Source of the DNA: JARICQ01 sp964428475
GTDB taxonomy: Bacteria; Bacillota; Clostridia; Tissierellales; Tissierellaceae
Direction: 5' to 3'
NCBI GenBank assembly: GCA_964428475.1
Contig: CAYRYO010000004.1
Span: forward strand, 1 to 64,000
DNA length: 64,000 bases
The translations under genes and the position numbers were made by a program. Below the pieces are notes generated by a model. The model made no database searches. It was not told the DNA's origin and saw only the letters and a list, made by a program, of their open reading frames with translations. Below are positions 36,805-44,917 of the stretch, one piece after another (within the stretch, counting starts at the first letter, position 1; every line of letters begins with the position of its first letter).

Positions 36805-36842
36805 AAGGCACAGGAATTTAATTTTAAATTCCCGTGCCTTTT
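36803..36842 (+). terminator. terminator after the PfkB-like gene
   Basis: Long stem AAAAGGCAC-a-GGAATTTA against TAAATTCC-c-GTGCCTTTT with one internal mismatch; T-rich 3' side. It may also serve the convergent GNAT gene. Confidence 0.82.
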
Positions 36843-36862
36843 AATACTATATATCAATATCA

Positions 36863-37483
36863 TTAAAGCTTTCTATGATACACGATTGTAGTTAGTAATT
36901 CTTCATTAAAATTTTCATACCGTATCCCAGCTAATTTATATCTTTGTTTCATAGCAAATTCCATAGATGCAAAATTAGGCTTTGGAGATAGAACTGTTTC
37001 TGAAAACATATTTTTTATACCTGATGTAAGGGCATCCTGTCTAAACCTTTTAAACAATTCACTTCCTATACCCTGGCCAGTTAAATCTGCTTTAACTGCA
37101 ATTTTCTCAAGTATAACAAACTTCTTCAATGCATTCTTATTGAAATCATCTTTCCAATTTGTATTAAATACCCAGTGAGGTTCTATATCCAGCCATTTAT
37201 CTTTTTGATATGCTAATAAAAAACCTAATACATTATTTCTTCTTTTAATTACATAGAAGAATTTTGATATTTCGATGTCTTTTTCGAATTTTTTCATATG
37301 TCTTATGGTGTCTTTTGAATAATTAGCTAGTAGATATCCTTGTTTTGAGTTGTTTACACTTTTACCAACTGAAGCAGCAATTTTTATGATATCCTCAACG
37401 TCAGATTTCTTTGCTTTACAAACGTTGAAATCTTCGGATACATTGAAATCTACTACTTTTGCAAAATTGTTTTTAGAATTCAT
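36863..37483 (-). CDS. GNAT-family N-acetyltransferase
   Basis: About 206 residues. The acetyl-CoA-binding core is LEKIAVKADLTGQGIGSELFKRFRQDA with the Q/R-x-x-G-x-G/A loop (TGQGIGS), then a C-terminal NFASMEFAMKQRYKLAGIRYENF typical of GNAT. The first 25 residues are an unassigned extension. ATG 37483 sits 6 bases after AAGGGGGA; a longer reading from 37510 has no ribosome binding site. Acceptor unknown. Single gene convergent with the PfkB-like gene. Confidence 0.78.
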   Translation of the reverse strand: MNSKNNFAKVVDFNVSEDFNVCKAKKSDVEDIIKIAASVGKSVNNSKQGYLLANYSKDTIRHMKKFEKDIEISKFFYVIKRRNNVLGFLLAYQKDKWLDIEPHWVFNTNWKDDFNKNALKKFVILEKIAVKADLTGQGIGSELFKRFRQDALTSGIKNMFSETVLSPKPNFASMEFAMKQRYKLAGIRYENFNEELLTTIVYHRKL

Positions 37484-37885
37484 AATTTCCCCCTTAATAC
37501 TTTCTTTCATCTATTTTGAATATATGAAGTAGATGAAGGCAAATCACCCCCCTATAAATAATATTATATAAATTATTGTAATATAAGAAATGTCGAGAAT
37601 CACATAAGATTTTATCAGAAAAGAAGAATAAGTAGTTCAATACCCTTATATTATATCATAAAACGATATTTTTTGAAAATTCAAATATCGTATATTATTT
37701 ATCTATAAACAGTAGAATTGGAATTTATGGTATTTAAACGTATTTATACTATGTTTTATTAAATCATACTCCCCTATAGTTAAATATAATGCTTATTGTG
37801 AAAAAACTTTATATAGATAAAAGTAATAACAATATACTCTTGTCTGCATATTTTATAATAAGAAGTATAATGAGGAGTTGATAAG
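37484..37885. other. A+T-rich divergent intergenic region
   Basis: Divergent control region between the GNAT gene and the DUF3298 gene. Contains a 9-bp inverted repeat ACGATATTT (37663-37671) and AAATATCGT (37683-37691), a possible operator, and a TATAAT at 37854-37859 without a good -35. No coding or known RNA signal seen. Confidence 0.4.
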
Positions 37886-38494
37886 ATGGATATTTATGAT
37901 TATCCTATTAATATAATAAATATGAAATTAGAAATGCCAAAACTTAATATAAATTACCCCCAAGTTTTTGAACTTGAGAATATAGGTATACAAGATAAGA
38001 TAAATCAGCATATATTAGAAACAATATACAATATGATAACTGAACAGGGATACTATGAAAACGCTCAAACGGAAATTACAGGAACATGGCAACTTAAAAA
38101 TAATAACAATGGAATCTTATCTTTAACATTACTCAATTATTCATATTCTGGAGGGGCACATGGTATAACTATTGTAAAAGGATTAACTTTTAATATAAAA
38201 ACAGGAATGTCATATAAACTAAAGGATTTATTTAAGCCAGATTCAAATTATATCAAAGTTCTAACTGATATAATAAAAGAACAAATAGCAGAAAGAAATA
38301 TATTTTTAGTAGAAGACTTAAATAAGATAAAAATAAATCAAGATTTTTATATATCTGATAAGTGTTTAGTTATATTTTTTCAGTTATATGAACTAACTGC
38401 ATATGCATATGGAATACCATATTTTCCAATATCAGTTTATAAATTAAAAGACATAATTTTAGATGATGGGCCACTTGGGAAAATGTTATATTAA
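37886..38494 (+). CDS. DUF3298/DUF4163 domain protein (RsiV C-terminal-like)
   Basis: 202 residues. Central YSYSGGAHGITIVKGLTFNIKTGMSYKLKDLF and the C-terminal ELTAYAYGIPYFPISVYKLKDII are the DUF3298 pattern seen in the extracellular part of the anti-sigma factor RsiV. Unlike most such proteins it shows no signal peptide or membrane segment, so it would stay in the cytoplasm. Ligand and function unknown. GAGGAG precedes the ATG; terminator behind it. Confidence 0.72.
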   Translation: MDIYDYPINIINMKLEMPKLNINYPQVFELENIGIQDKINQHILETIYNMITEQGYYENAQTEITGTWQLKNNNNGILSLTLLNYSYSGGAHGITIVKGLTFNIKTGMSYKLKDLFKPDSNYIKVLTDIIKEQIAERNIFLVEDLNKIKINQDFYISDKCLVIFFQLYELTAYAYGIPYFPISVYKLKDIILDDGPLGKMLY

Positions 38495-38495
38495 T

Positions 38496-38548
38496 AATAA
38501 AACAAGACCATCATAGGTGTAAAGATCCTGATGTCTTGTTTTATTGTA
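38496..38548 (+). terminator. terminator after the DUF3298 gene
   Basis: Perfect 13-bp arms AATAAAACAAGAC (38496-38508) and GTCTTGTTTTATT (38533-38545), with ATCA/TGAT pairing further inside. Confidence 0.8.
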
Positions 38549-38581
38549 TCTATTACAATTCCTAAAAAGAAGTATATTAGC

Positions 38582-38610
38582 TTGTAAAGTTTATTAGCCT
38601 ATGATATATT
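38582..38610 (+). promoter_or_regulatory. predicted promoter of thiC
   Basis: TTGTAA (38582-38587), 17 bases, TATATT (38605-38610), placed so that transcription starts just before the TPP riboswitch. Confidence 0.6.
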
Positions 38611-38646
38611 TTAGTTAGAGAAATAAAAAAACTTAATATCAAGTTA

Positions 38647-38735
38647 TAGGGGGGCTTATATTAATAGGCTGAGATTGGAATGTTATTCCTGACCCTGAGA
38701 ACCTGATTTGGATAATGCCAACGAAGGGATTTAGC
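38647..38735 (+). promoter_or_regulatory. TPP riboswitch (THI element) upstream of thiC
   Basis: Contains the conserved blocks GGGGGGCTT...AGGCTGAGA, CCCTGAGAACCTGATTTGGATAATGCCA (split here by function: ACCTGAT pyrimidine pocket, GGATAATGCCA pyrophosphate side) and CGAAGGGA. Binds thiamine pyrophosphate and, with the hairpin downstream, should end transcription when TPP is plentiful. Confidence 0.96.
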
Positions 38736-38753
38736 TAGGGAAGTTGTATTTTG

Positions 38754-38784
38754 CTGTATACTTTTGTTAGTATACAGTTTTTTT
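38754..38784 (+). terminator. riboswitch-controlled terminator before thiC
   Basis: CTGTATACT (38754-38762) pairs with AGTATACAG (38769-38777), followed by seven T. Probable expression platform of the TPP riboswitch. Confidence 0.88.
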
Positions 38785-38859
38785 GTTTTTGTAAAGGAGG
38801 TGAAATTTAACAGAGAAGGTCAATGTGATTAGGAAAAGATAAAAAAGGAGAAGATGAAA

Positions 38860-39954
38860 ATGGGATATACAACTCAAATGGATGCTGCAAGAAAGGGAAT
38901 TATAACTAAAGAGATGAAGATAGTTAGCAAAAAAGAAAATATGGATATAGGGCTATTAAGGGATAGAATAGCAAAAGGTCAAATTGTTATTCCAGCCAAT
39001 AAAAACCATAAATCTTTAAAGCCACAAGGGGTAGGGAAAGGATTAAAGACTAAAATAAATGTCAATTTAGGCATATCTAGGGATTGTCCTAATGTAGATA
39101 CGGAATTAGAAAAAGTGAAAATTGCAATAGATATGGAAGCAGAAGGAATCATGGATTTAAGTTCATTTGGTAAGACAGAAGAATTTAGACAAAACCTAGT
39201 AAATATATCTACTTCTATGGTAGGTACTGTTCCAATATATGATGCAGTAGGCTTTTATGATAAGGAATTAAAAGATATTACAGAAAAGGAATTTTTAGAT
39301 GTAGTGAGAAAGCATGCAAAAGATGGCGTTGACTTTGTAACGATTCATGCGGGGTTGAATAGAAACACAGCTAAGGTGTTTAAGAAAAATGCTAGAATTA
39401 CCAATATAGTTTCAAGGGGAGGATCACTATTATATGCATGGATGGAATTAAATAATAAAGAAAACCCCTTTTATGAATATTTTGATGAATTATTAGATAT
39501 ATGTGTAGAGTATGATATGACTATAAGTTTAGGTGATGCTTTGAGACCAGGAAGTATAGCAGATGGTACAGATGCACCACAAATCGCAGAACTAATGGTA
39601 TTAGGAGAGTTGACAAAAAGGGCTTGGGAGAAAAATGTTCAAATTATAATAGAAGGTCCAGGGCATATGAAATTAAATGAAATTGAGGCAAATGTCTTAT
39701 TAGAAAAGAAACTTTGCCATGAAGCACCTTTTTATGTATTAGGGCCATTAGTTACAGACATAGCACCAGGATATGATCATATAACATCAGCAATAGGCGG
39801 AGCTATAGCTGCAAGTCATGGGGTAGATTTTTTATGCTATGTGACACCAGCAGAACATTTAAGACTACCCACATTAGAAGACATGAAAGAAGGAATTATA
39901 GCTTCAAAGATAGCTGCACATGCTGGAGATTTGGCTAAAGGAATACCAGGTGCA
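38860..39954 (+). CDS. thiC: phosphomethylpyrimidine synthase, C-terminus lost in gap
   Basis: Radical-SAM enzyme converting aminoimidazole ribotide to HMP phosphate for thiamine. 365 residues visible, from YTTQMDAARKGIITKEMK through MDLSSFGKTEEFRQ, TIHAGLNRNTAKV, SRGGSLLYAWM, SLGDALRPGSIADGTD, EGPGHMKLNEIEANV to CYVTPAEHLRLPTLEDMKEG. The C-terminal part, with the CxxCxxxxC cluster motif, falls in the 100-N gap. The flanks are not duplicated, so sequence is really missing. ATG 38860 lies 9 bases after AAGGAG; ATG 38854 is possible. Controlled by the TPP riboswitch upstream. Confidence 0.95.
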
Positions 39955-40054
39955 NNNNNNNNNNNNNNNNNNNNNNNNNNNNNNNNNNNNNNNNNNNNNN
40001 NNNNNNNNNNNNNNNNNNNNNNNNNNNNNNNNNNNNNNNNNNNNNNNNNNNNNN
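39955..40054. other. assembly gap of 100 Ns (real missing sequence)
   Basis: Placeholder gap. thiC lacks roughly the last 60-70 residues expected from the family and its flanks share no sequence, so the true length is unknown and at least about 200 bases. A strong inverted repeat begins right at its right edge. Confidence 0.9.
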
Positions 40055-40091
40055 AATGTATTACATTAACAAGAACTTAATGTAATACATT
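40055..40091. repeat. 15-bp perfect inverted repeat at a gap edge
   Basis: AATGTATTACATTAA (40055-40069) and TTAATGTAATACATT (40077-40091), 7-base loop. No T run follows, so it is not a clear terminator. Its position at the contig end suggests a repeat copy or hairpin that stopped assembly. The remaining bases to 40161 hold only the ribosome binding site for the next gene. Confidence 0.7.
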
Positions 40092-40161
40092 AAGGGTAAA
40101 TATGTTGAAAATACTAAGATTAAACTTAATGTTCAACTACAACATTAACTGAGGTGATAAT

Positions 40162-40845
40162 TTGATATATTCAATTGCTGATCTTCATTTTGATGATACT
40201 GGGGAAAAATCTATGGATATCTTTGGAGAAAACTGGCAGAAACATGAACAAAAAATAATAGATAACTGGCAAAATACTATAAAAGATAATGATTTAGTGC
40301 TAATTCCCGGAGATATTTCCTGGGCATTAAAATGTGAAGAAGCTTATGAAGATCTAAAAAAAATAGATGAATTGCCAGGAAAAAAGGTAATTTCAAAGGG
40401 AAACCATGATTATTGGTGGCAAAGTTTAAATAAAATAAATCAATTTAAATTTAACACAATAAATTTCTTACAAAACAATAGTTTTATTTATAATGATGTT
40501 GGAATTGTAGGAACTAGGGGATGGAGTGCTATCGACAGGGCTTTAGAAGATAGTCATGATAAAAAAATATATCTAAGGGAGCTAAATAGGCTTAAACTAT
40601 CTATAGAATCACTTGAATATAAACCGAAAAAGCTAATTACTGTGATTCATTATCCACCATTTAATTCAGATTTAAGTCCAAATGAATTTGTAGATATAAT
40701 GAAGGAATATGGAGTTGACATCTGTCTTTATGGGCACCTTCACTCTGAAGGGCATAGGTATGCTGTAGAGGGTATAGTAGAAGGAATAGAATTTCACTTA
40801 GTAGCAAGTGATTATATAAACTTTCAGCCAAAGAAGATTCTTTAA
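40162..40845 (+). CDS. metallophosphoesterase (calcineurin-like)
   Basis: 227 residues with the full set of dinuclear metal motifs: IADLHFD, IPGDISWALK, SKGNHDYWW, VIHYPPFN and LYGHLHSEGHR. YwpJ/Ser-Thr-phosphatase-like family, substrate unknown. TTG start after GAGGTGATAA. Followed at 32 bp by a CYTH-domain protein, another phosphate-ester handling family, perhaps cotranscribed. Confidence 0.88.
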   Translation: MIYSIADLHFDDTGEKSMDIFGENWQKHEQKIIDNWQNTIKDNDLVLIPGDISWALKCEEAYEDLKKIDELPGKKVISKGNHDYWWQSLNKINQFKFNTINFLQNNSFIYNDVGIVGTRGWSAIDRALEDSHDKKIYLRELNRLKLSIESLEYKPKKLITVIHYPPFNSDLSPNEFVDIMKEYGVDICLYGHLHSEGHRYAVEGIVEGIEFHLVASDYINFQPKKIL

Positions 40846-40877
40846 GTATTTTAATAAATCTGATAGGGGATGATAAT

Positions 40878-41420
40878 TTGAGAGAGCTTGAAGTAAAGGT
40901 GTTAAATATAAATTTAGAAAATATGGAAGACAAGTTAAAGGGTTTAGGTGCTAGATTAATTGCTAAGGAAGTTCAGATAAATACATTAATTGATTCACCA
41001 GACAATTATATTGAAAACAAGCTAAATAGTTATCTAAGAATAAGGGAAACTAGATCTATCTTAAAGGACAAGATTAAGTTTACATTAACTATGAAAGAAA
41101 GCATAGATAGAAAAGGGATTAGGGAAAACATAGAAACTAATATAGATATATCAGATAAAGAAGAAATGATCTATCTTCTAGAAAAGTTGGGATATAGTGT
41201 AAAAGAAGAGGGAGAAAAGATGAGAACATCATATTCTCTTAATGGAGTACGTCTAGACTTAGATACATGGGATAATGATACATATCCAGACCCTTATATG
41301 GAGATTGAAGTTAATGCTGAACATGAACTTGAAGATATAGTTAAACTACTTGAAATAGAAGAAAAAGATATTTCTACAAAATCAATATTGGAACTTAGAA
41401 AAGAAAAAAATATATTGTAA
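40878..41420 (+). CDS. CYTH domain protein (class IV adenylyl cyclase / triphosphatase-like)
   Basis: 180 residues. N-terminal ELEVKV is the ExExK motif, and acidic/basic strands follow (YLRIRET, KIKFTLTMKES, RLDLDTW, YMEIEV) as in the CYTH tunnel fold. Resembles CyaB-type proteins; an inorganic triphosphatase or nucleotide-binding role is as likely as cyclase activity. TTG start after GGGGATGAT. Same direction as and close to the metallophosphoesterase. Confidence 0.82.
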   Translation: MRELEVKVLNINLENMEDKLKGLGARLIAKEVQINTLIDSPDNYIENKLNSYLRIRETRSILKDKIKFTLTMKESIDRKGIRENIETNIDISDKEEMIYLLEKLGYSVKEEGEKMRTSYSLNGVRLDLDTWDNDTYPDPYMEIEVNAEHELEDIVKLLEIEEKDISTKSILELRKEKNIL

Positions 41421-41429
41421 CACAAATCA

Positions 41430-41463
41430 CTTAAGTAGAATAGGATATATTAATCTACTTAAG
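41430..41463 (+). promoter_or_regulatory. hairpin covering the ribosome binding site of the 53-residue gene
   Basis: CTTAAGTAGA (41430-41439) and TCTACTTAAG (41454-41463) pair perfectly. The right arm includes the first three bases of AAGGAGG (41461-41467), so the hairpin could limit ribosome access. Confidence 0.45.
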
Positions 41464-41474
41464 GAGGTAATGTT

Positions 41475-41636
41475 ATGTTAGAAGGAATCTTTTGCAAGGA
41501 CAATGAATGGCTTTTAATACTAATCATACTATTTTTATTTTTAGGTAATGATGGTGGATTTGGAAACATCTTCTGTGATGACAATATGATATGGATAATC
41601 TTATTATTATTCTTATTCTTAGGAGATGGATGCTAA
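41475..41636 (+). CDS. small hydrophobic protein with internal duplication
   Basis: 53 residues, no assignable family. Strong AAGGAGG with suitable spacing supports it. Two similar halves: FCKDNEWLLILIILFLFLG and FCDDNMIWIILLLFLFLG, each a Cys, acidic residues, Trp and a hydrophobic run, followed by glycine/aspartate. Ends in GDGC. Likely membrane-associated, reminiscent of tiny clostridial sporulation or coat-type proteins, but this is only an impression. Confidence 0.7.
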   Translation: MLEGIFCKDNEWLLILIILFLFLGNDGGFGNIFCDDNMIWIILLLFLFLGDGC

Positions 41637-41652
41637 ATTAATAGACACAGAA

Positions 41653-41691
41653 ATAGAGAGAAGATAGATTAATCTATCTTCTCTCTATCTT
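41653..41691. terminator. bidirectional terminator between small gene and DUF378 gene
   Basis: Perfect 36-base palindrome (18-bp arms, 41653-41688) that also forms the last codons of the minus-strand DUF378 gene. Confidence 0.8.
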
Positions 41692-41872
41692 TGTCCCCAA
41701 CTAAAAACTTAATTGAGTAAATACCAGCTAAACCTACCAATGAGTAGATTATTCTACTGAGCATAGAAGCTGGACCTCCAAACAAACTGGCTACTAAATC
41801 AAACTTAAATAAACCTATAAGTCCCCAGTTAACTGCACCTATAATTACAAGTATTAAAGCTAATTTATTCAT
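41669..41872 (-). CDS. DUF378 small membrane protein
   Basis: 67 residues. LALILVIIGAVNWGLIGLFKFDLVASLFG and a second hydrophobic stretch RIIYSLVGLAGIYSIKFL match the DUF378 family; the NWGL motif is its signature. Two membrane helices, function unknown. AGGGAGG ribosome binding site before the ATG. The end of the coding region is part of the terminator palindrome. Confidence 0.88.
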   Translation of the reverse strand: MNKLALILVIIGAVNWGLIGLFKFDLVASLFGGPASMLSRIIYSLVGLAGIYSIKFLVGDKDREKID

Positions 41873-42044
41873 TTTTACCTCCCTAATGTTTTATATAGTT
41901 AATATAACCACTACATAATTATTTATACAAATGATTTTGTAACATAAGAATTATTTTTTCATATATATGCTGTTGTTTGTATTTACTAATGATTAACTTA
42001 TAGTATAATATGAGTTGTATATAATAAGGAACTTGAGGTGAGAT

Positions 42045-43130
42045 ATGATTTATATAATGGCATTCTTTTCAGTTATTTCAGGTATAGACAAGATATTAAA
42101 TAATAGATTCGGGCTTGGAGAAAAATTTGATGAGGGCTTTAAATCACTAGGTGGACTAGCTTTGACTGTGATTGGAATATACAGTATATCACCTGTTATA
42201 GCTGATCTAGTAACTCCATTAATATACCCTCTAGCAAAGCTACTTAAGATAGATCCGTCGGTATTTATAAGTAGTATTTTAGCACCAGATTTAGGAGGAT
42301 ATAATACCAGTATGGAAATAGCTAAGACGGCTGAGATAGGAAGATACAATGGACTTATACTAGCGTCCATGCTTGGGACTATAATATCTTTTACTATTCC
42401 TGTATCTATAGGGATGGTATCTAAATCAGATTTTGATTTATTTGCAAAAGGTGCATTAGCAGGTATCATGACCATACCAATAGGGATGATAATTGGTGGA
42501 ATAATGATGAAGATAAGCTTTTTAGATATTTTGAGTAATGTGATTCCCGTAGTAATGTTTTCTATACTTATGAGTATAGGGCTTATAAAGATTCAAAAAA
42601 CAATGATTAAGATATTCAATGTATTGGGTAAGATAATTATAAGTATCAGTACTACCGGACTTATACTCCTTATAATTAAATTTGGATTTAATATTGAAAT
42701 AGTGGAAAATATGATTCCATTAGAAAGTGCATCTATCCTTGTAGTTCAGATAGCAATAGTCCTGTCTGGAGCATTCCCAATGTTTTTTTTACTTTCTAAG
42801 ATAATGCATAAATCACTTAGAAAATTAGGGGATAAAGTCCAATTGGATCAGTATTCTCTACTAGGAATGTTTAGTACATTGGCTCATTGTATGCCAATGC
42901 TTGGAATATATGATAAAATGAATGAAAAGGGTAAGATTTTAAATGCGGCTTTTGTAGTTAGTGCAGGATTTGCACTTGGTGGACAACTAGGATATGTAAC
43001 CACGGTATCACCTGAATCTGTAAACGCTTTTGTAGTATCAAAAATATTAGGAGGAATTAGTGCAGTATTTGTTGCTAGTATAATGATTAAAATAGAAGAA
43101 AATAGGGGGGCAAAAAATGAATGTAAATGA
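42045..43130 (+). CDS. eutH: EutH-like ethanolamine permease
   Basis: 361 residues with about ten hydrophobic segments, inner-membrane transporter for ethanolamine in the family. FGLGEKFDEGFKSLGGLALTVIGIYSISPV, ILAPDLGGY, LASMLGTIISFTIPVS and FALGGQLGYVTTVSP are characteristic. No other eut gene (ammonia-lyase, shell, regulator) is in the window, so it is an orphan here and may carry another small amine. GAGGTGAG ribosome binding site. Overlaps the next gene by 14 bases. Confidence 0.85.
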   Translation: MIYIMAFFSVISGIDKILNNRFGLGEKFDEGFKSLGGLALTVIGIYSISPVIADLVTPLIYPLAKLLKIDPSVFISSILAPDLGGYNTSMEIAKTAEIGRYNGLILASMLGTIISFTIPVSIGMVSKSDFDLFAKGALAGIMTIPIGMIIGGIMMKISFLDILSNVIPVVMFSILMSIGLIKIQKTMIKIFNVLGKIIISISTTGLILLIIKFGFNIEIVENMIPLESASILVVQIAIVLSGAFPMFFLLSKIMHKSLRKLGDKVQLDQYSLLGMFSTLAHCMPMLGIYDKMNEKGKILNAAFVVSAGFALGGQLGYVTTVSPESVNAFVVSKILGGISAVFVASIMIKIEENRGAKNECK

Positions 43131-44895
43131 AAGGATTAAAAAATTAAGAGTTGAGATGAAAAAGAAGAGGATAGATGCATATATAGTAAACACATCAGAT
43201 CCTCATATGTCCGAATACTTAGCAGATTACTATAAGACAAGGGTATATATTTCAGGCTTTACAGGTTCGGCTGGAATAGTAATAATCACTAAAGATAAAG
43301 CTATACTTTGGACAGACGGAAGATATTTTATACAAGCAGAAACTGAGATAGCGGGAAGTGAGATGGAGCTATTTAAAATAGCAACTCCAGGATATCCAAG
43401 CTATATTGAATGGCTAAATAAAAATTTAAAGGATGGAGATACTCTGGGGTTTGACGGAAAGACATATTCTCAATCTGCTTTTGAAAGTTTAGAAAAACAA
43501 TTTAGAGGTAAAAAGATAAAGTTTGAAGATAAATTTGATTTAGTAGGATCTATTTGGGACGATAGACCATGTTTACCAACAGCTAAGGCATTTATACATG
43601 AAATTAAATACACTGGCAAATCAACATATGAAAAGCTAGAGGATATAAGAGTCAAAATGAAAGAAAAAGGTGCAGATTATTTTGTCCTTGGTAGCTTGGA
43701 TGATATAGCTTGGACTTTTAATATTAGAGGAGGAGATGTATTATATACCCCTGTGATTATATCCTATGCACTTATATCAATGGATAACGCCTATTTATTT
43801 GTAGATAAAGATAAGATAAATGAAGATGTAAGGGTATTTTTAAATGAAAATGATGTAAATATAAAAGATTATGAAGATATAGAGAAGTTTTTAAGCAATA
43901 TAGAAAGTGATGCCAAAATATTTTTAGATAAGACAATGATAAATAGATATATATATAGTTCTATACCAAAGAATATCAAAATAATTTCAGATACCAATAT
44001 AACTACAAATTTAAAGGGAATGAAAAATGATACAGAGATAAAAAATCAAAAGAATGCATATATAAAAGACGGTGTAGCTTTAACTAAATTTTTATATTGG
44101 CTAGATAATAATATAGGTAAAAAAGAAATAAGTGAATTGTCAGCTGCAGATAAACTCTTAGAGTTTAGAAAAAAACAAGAAGACTTTATTGAGCCTAGTT
44201 TTTCAACTATATCAGCATATGGGGCAAATGCAGCGATGGCACATTATTCTGCAGATAAAGACTCTAATGCTATATTAAGTGAAAGAGGATTCTATTTGGT
44301 AGATTCAGGAGGACAATATTTGGATGGCACTACTGATATTACTAGAACAATAGCTCTAGGGGATATAACAGACGAAGAAAAGACGGATTTTACATTAACT
44401 CTTAAAGGACATATAAATCTTAGTGATGCTAAATTTTTAGAGGGCACTAATGGATATCAATTAGATATACTCTGTAGGGCTCCAATGTGGAAACATGGGT
44501 TAGACTTCAAACATGGTACTGGTCATGGTATAGGCTATTTACTGGGAGTGCATGAAGGGCCTCATAGAATAGCCAATTCGCCAAATTATATATCTCTTGA
44601 AAAGGGAATGATTGTTTCTATAGAACCTGGGGTATATAAATCAGGGAAACATGGTATTAGAATAGAAAATATAGTAGTAGTAGATGAAGCAATGAAAACA
44701 GAATCAGGAGATTTCTTGAAATTTGAAACGCTATCATTTGTTCCAATTGACTTAAATGCTATAGATCCTAGATTATTAAATGAAGATGAGAAAATTTGGT
44801 TAAATAATTATCATAGTCAAGTATTTGAAAAGATATCACCATATTTAACTGAAGATGAAAAAAAATGGTTAAAAGAGATTACAAGAAAGATATAA
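43117..44895 (+). CDS. Xaa-Pro aminopeptidase, M24B family
   Basis: Metallopeptidase removing N-terminal residues before proline. 592 residues, the long form: two creatinase-like N-terminal domains (1 to about 300), then the pita-bread catalytic domain. Metal ligands are seen in YLVDSGGQYLDGTTDITRT (two Asp), HGTGHGIGY (His), IEPGVY (Glu) and GIRIENIVVV (Glu), followed by a C-terminal tail (NNYHSQVFEKISPYL). Start GGGGGG near ATG 43117, overlapping eutH. Fits peptide use as a carbon source. Confidence 0.93.
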   Translation: MNVNERIKKLRVEMKKKRIDAYIVNTSDPHMSEYLADYYKTRVYISGFTGSAGIVIITKDKAILWTDGRYFIQAETEIAGSEMELFKIATPGYPSYIEWLNKNLKDGDTLGFDGKTYSQSAFESLEKQFRGKKIKFEDKFDLVGSIWDDRPCLPTAKAFIHEIKYTGKSTYEKLEDIRVKMKEKGADYFVLGSLDDIAWTFNIRGGDVLYTPVIISYALISMDNAYLFVDKDKINEDVRVFLNENDVNIKDYEDIEKFLSNIESDAKIFLDKTMINRYIYSSIPKNIKIISDTNITTNLKGMKNDTEIKNQKNAYIKDGVALTKFLYWLDNNIGKKEISELSAADKLLEFRKKQEDFIEPSFSTISAYGANAAMAHYSADKDSNAILSERGFYLVDSGGQYLDGTTDITRTIALGDITDEEKTDFTLTLKGHINLSDAKFLEGTNGYQLDILCRAPMWKHGLDFKHGTGHGIGYLLGVHEGPHRIANSPNYISLEKGMIVSIEPGVYKSGKHGIRIENIVVVDEAMKTESGDFLKFETLSFVPIDLNAIDPRLLNEDEKIWLNNYHSQVFEKISPYLTEDEKKWLKEITRKI

Positions 44896-44917
44896 AAACA
44901 CGGTAGGAGGAGATTGT

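Noticed and set aside
40055..40080. Apparent continuation of thiC after the N block
   Set aside because: The reading through 100 Ns is accidental; the residues after the gap do not match the ThiC C-terminus, and the DNA is a hairpin.
40102..40152. 16-codon open frame after the thiC gap
   Set aside because: AAGGG precedes it, but it is very short, unlike any family, and overlaps the leader of the next gene.
42050..42475. Antisense open frame inside eutH
   Set aside because: Mirror of a membrane protein coding strand; no start signals.
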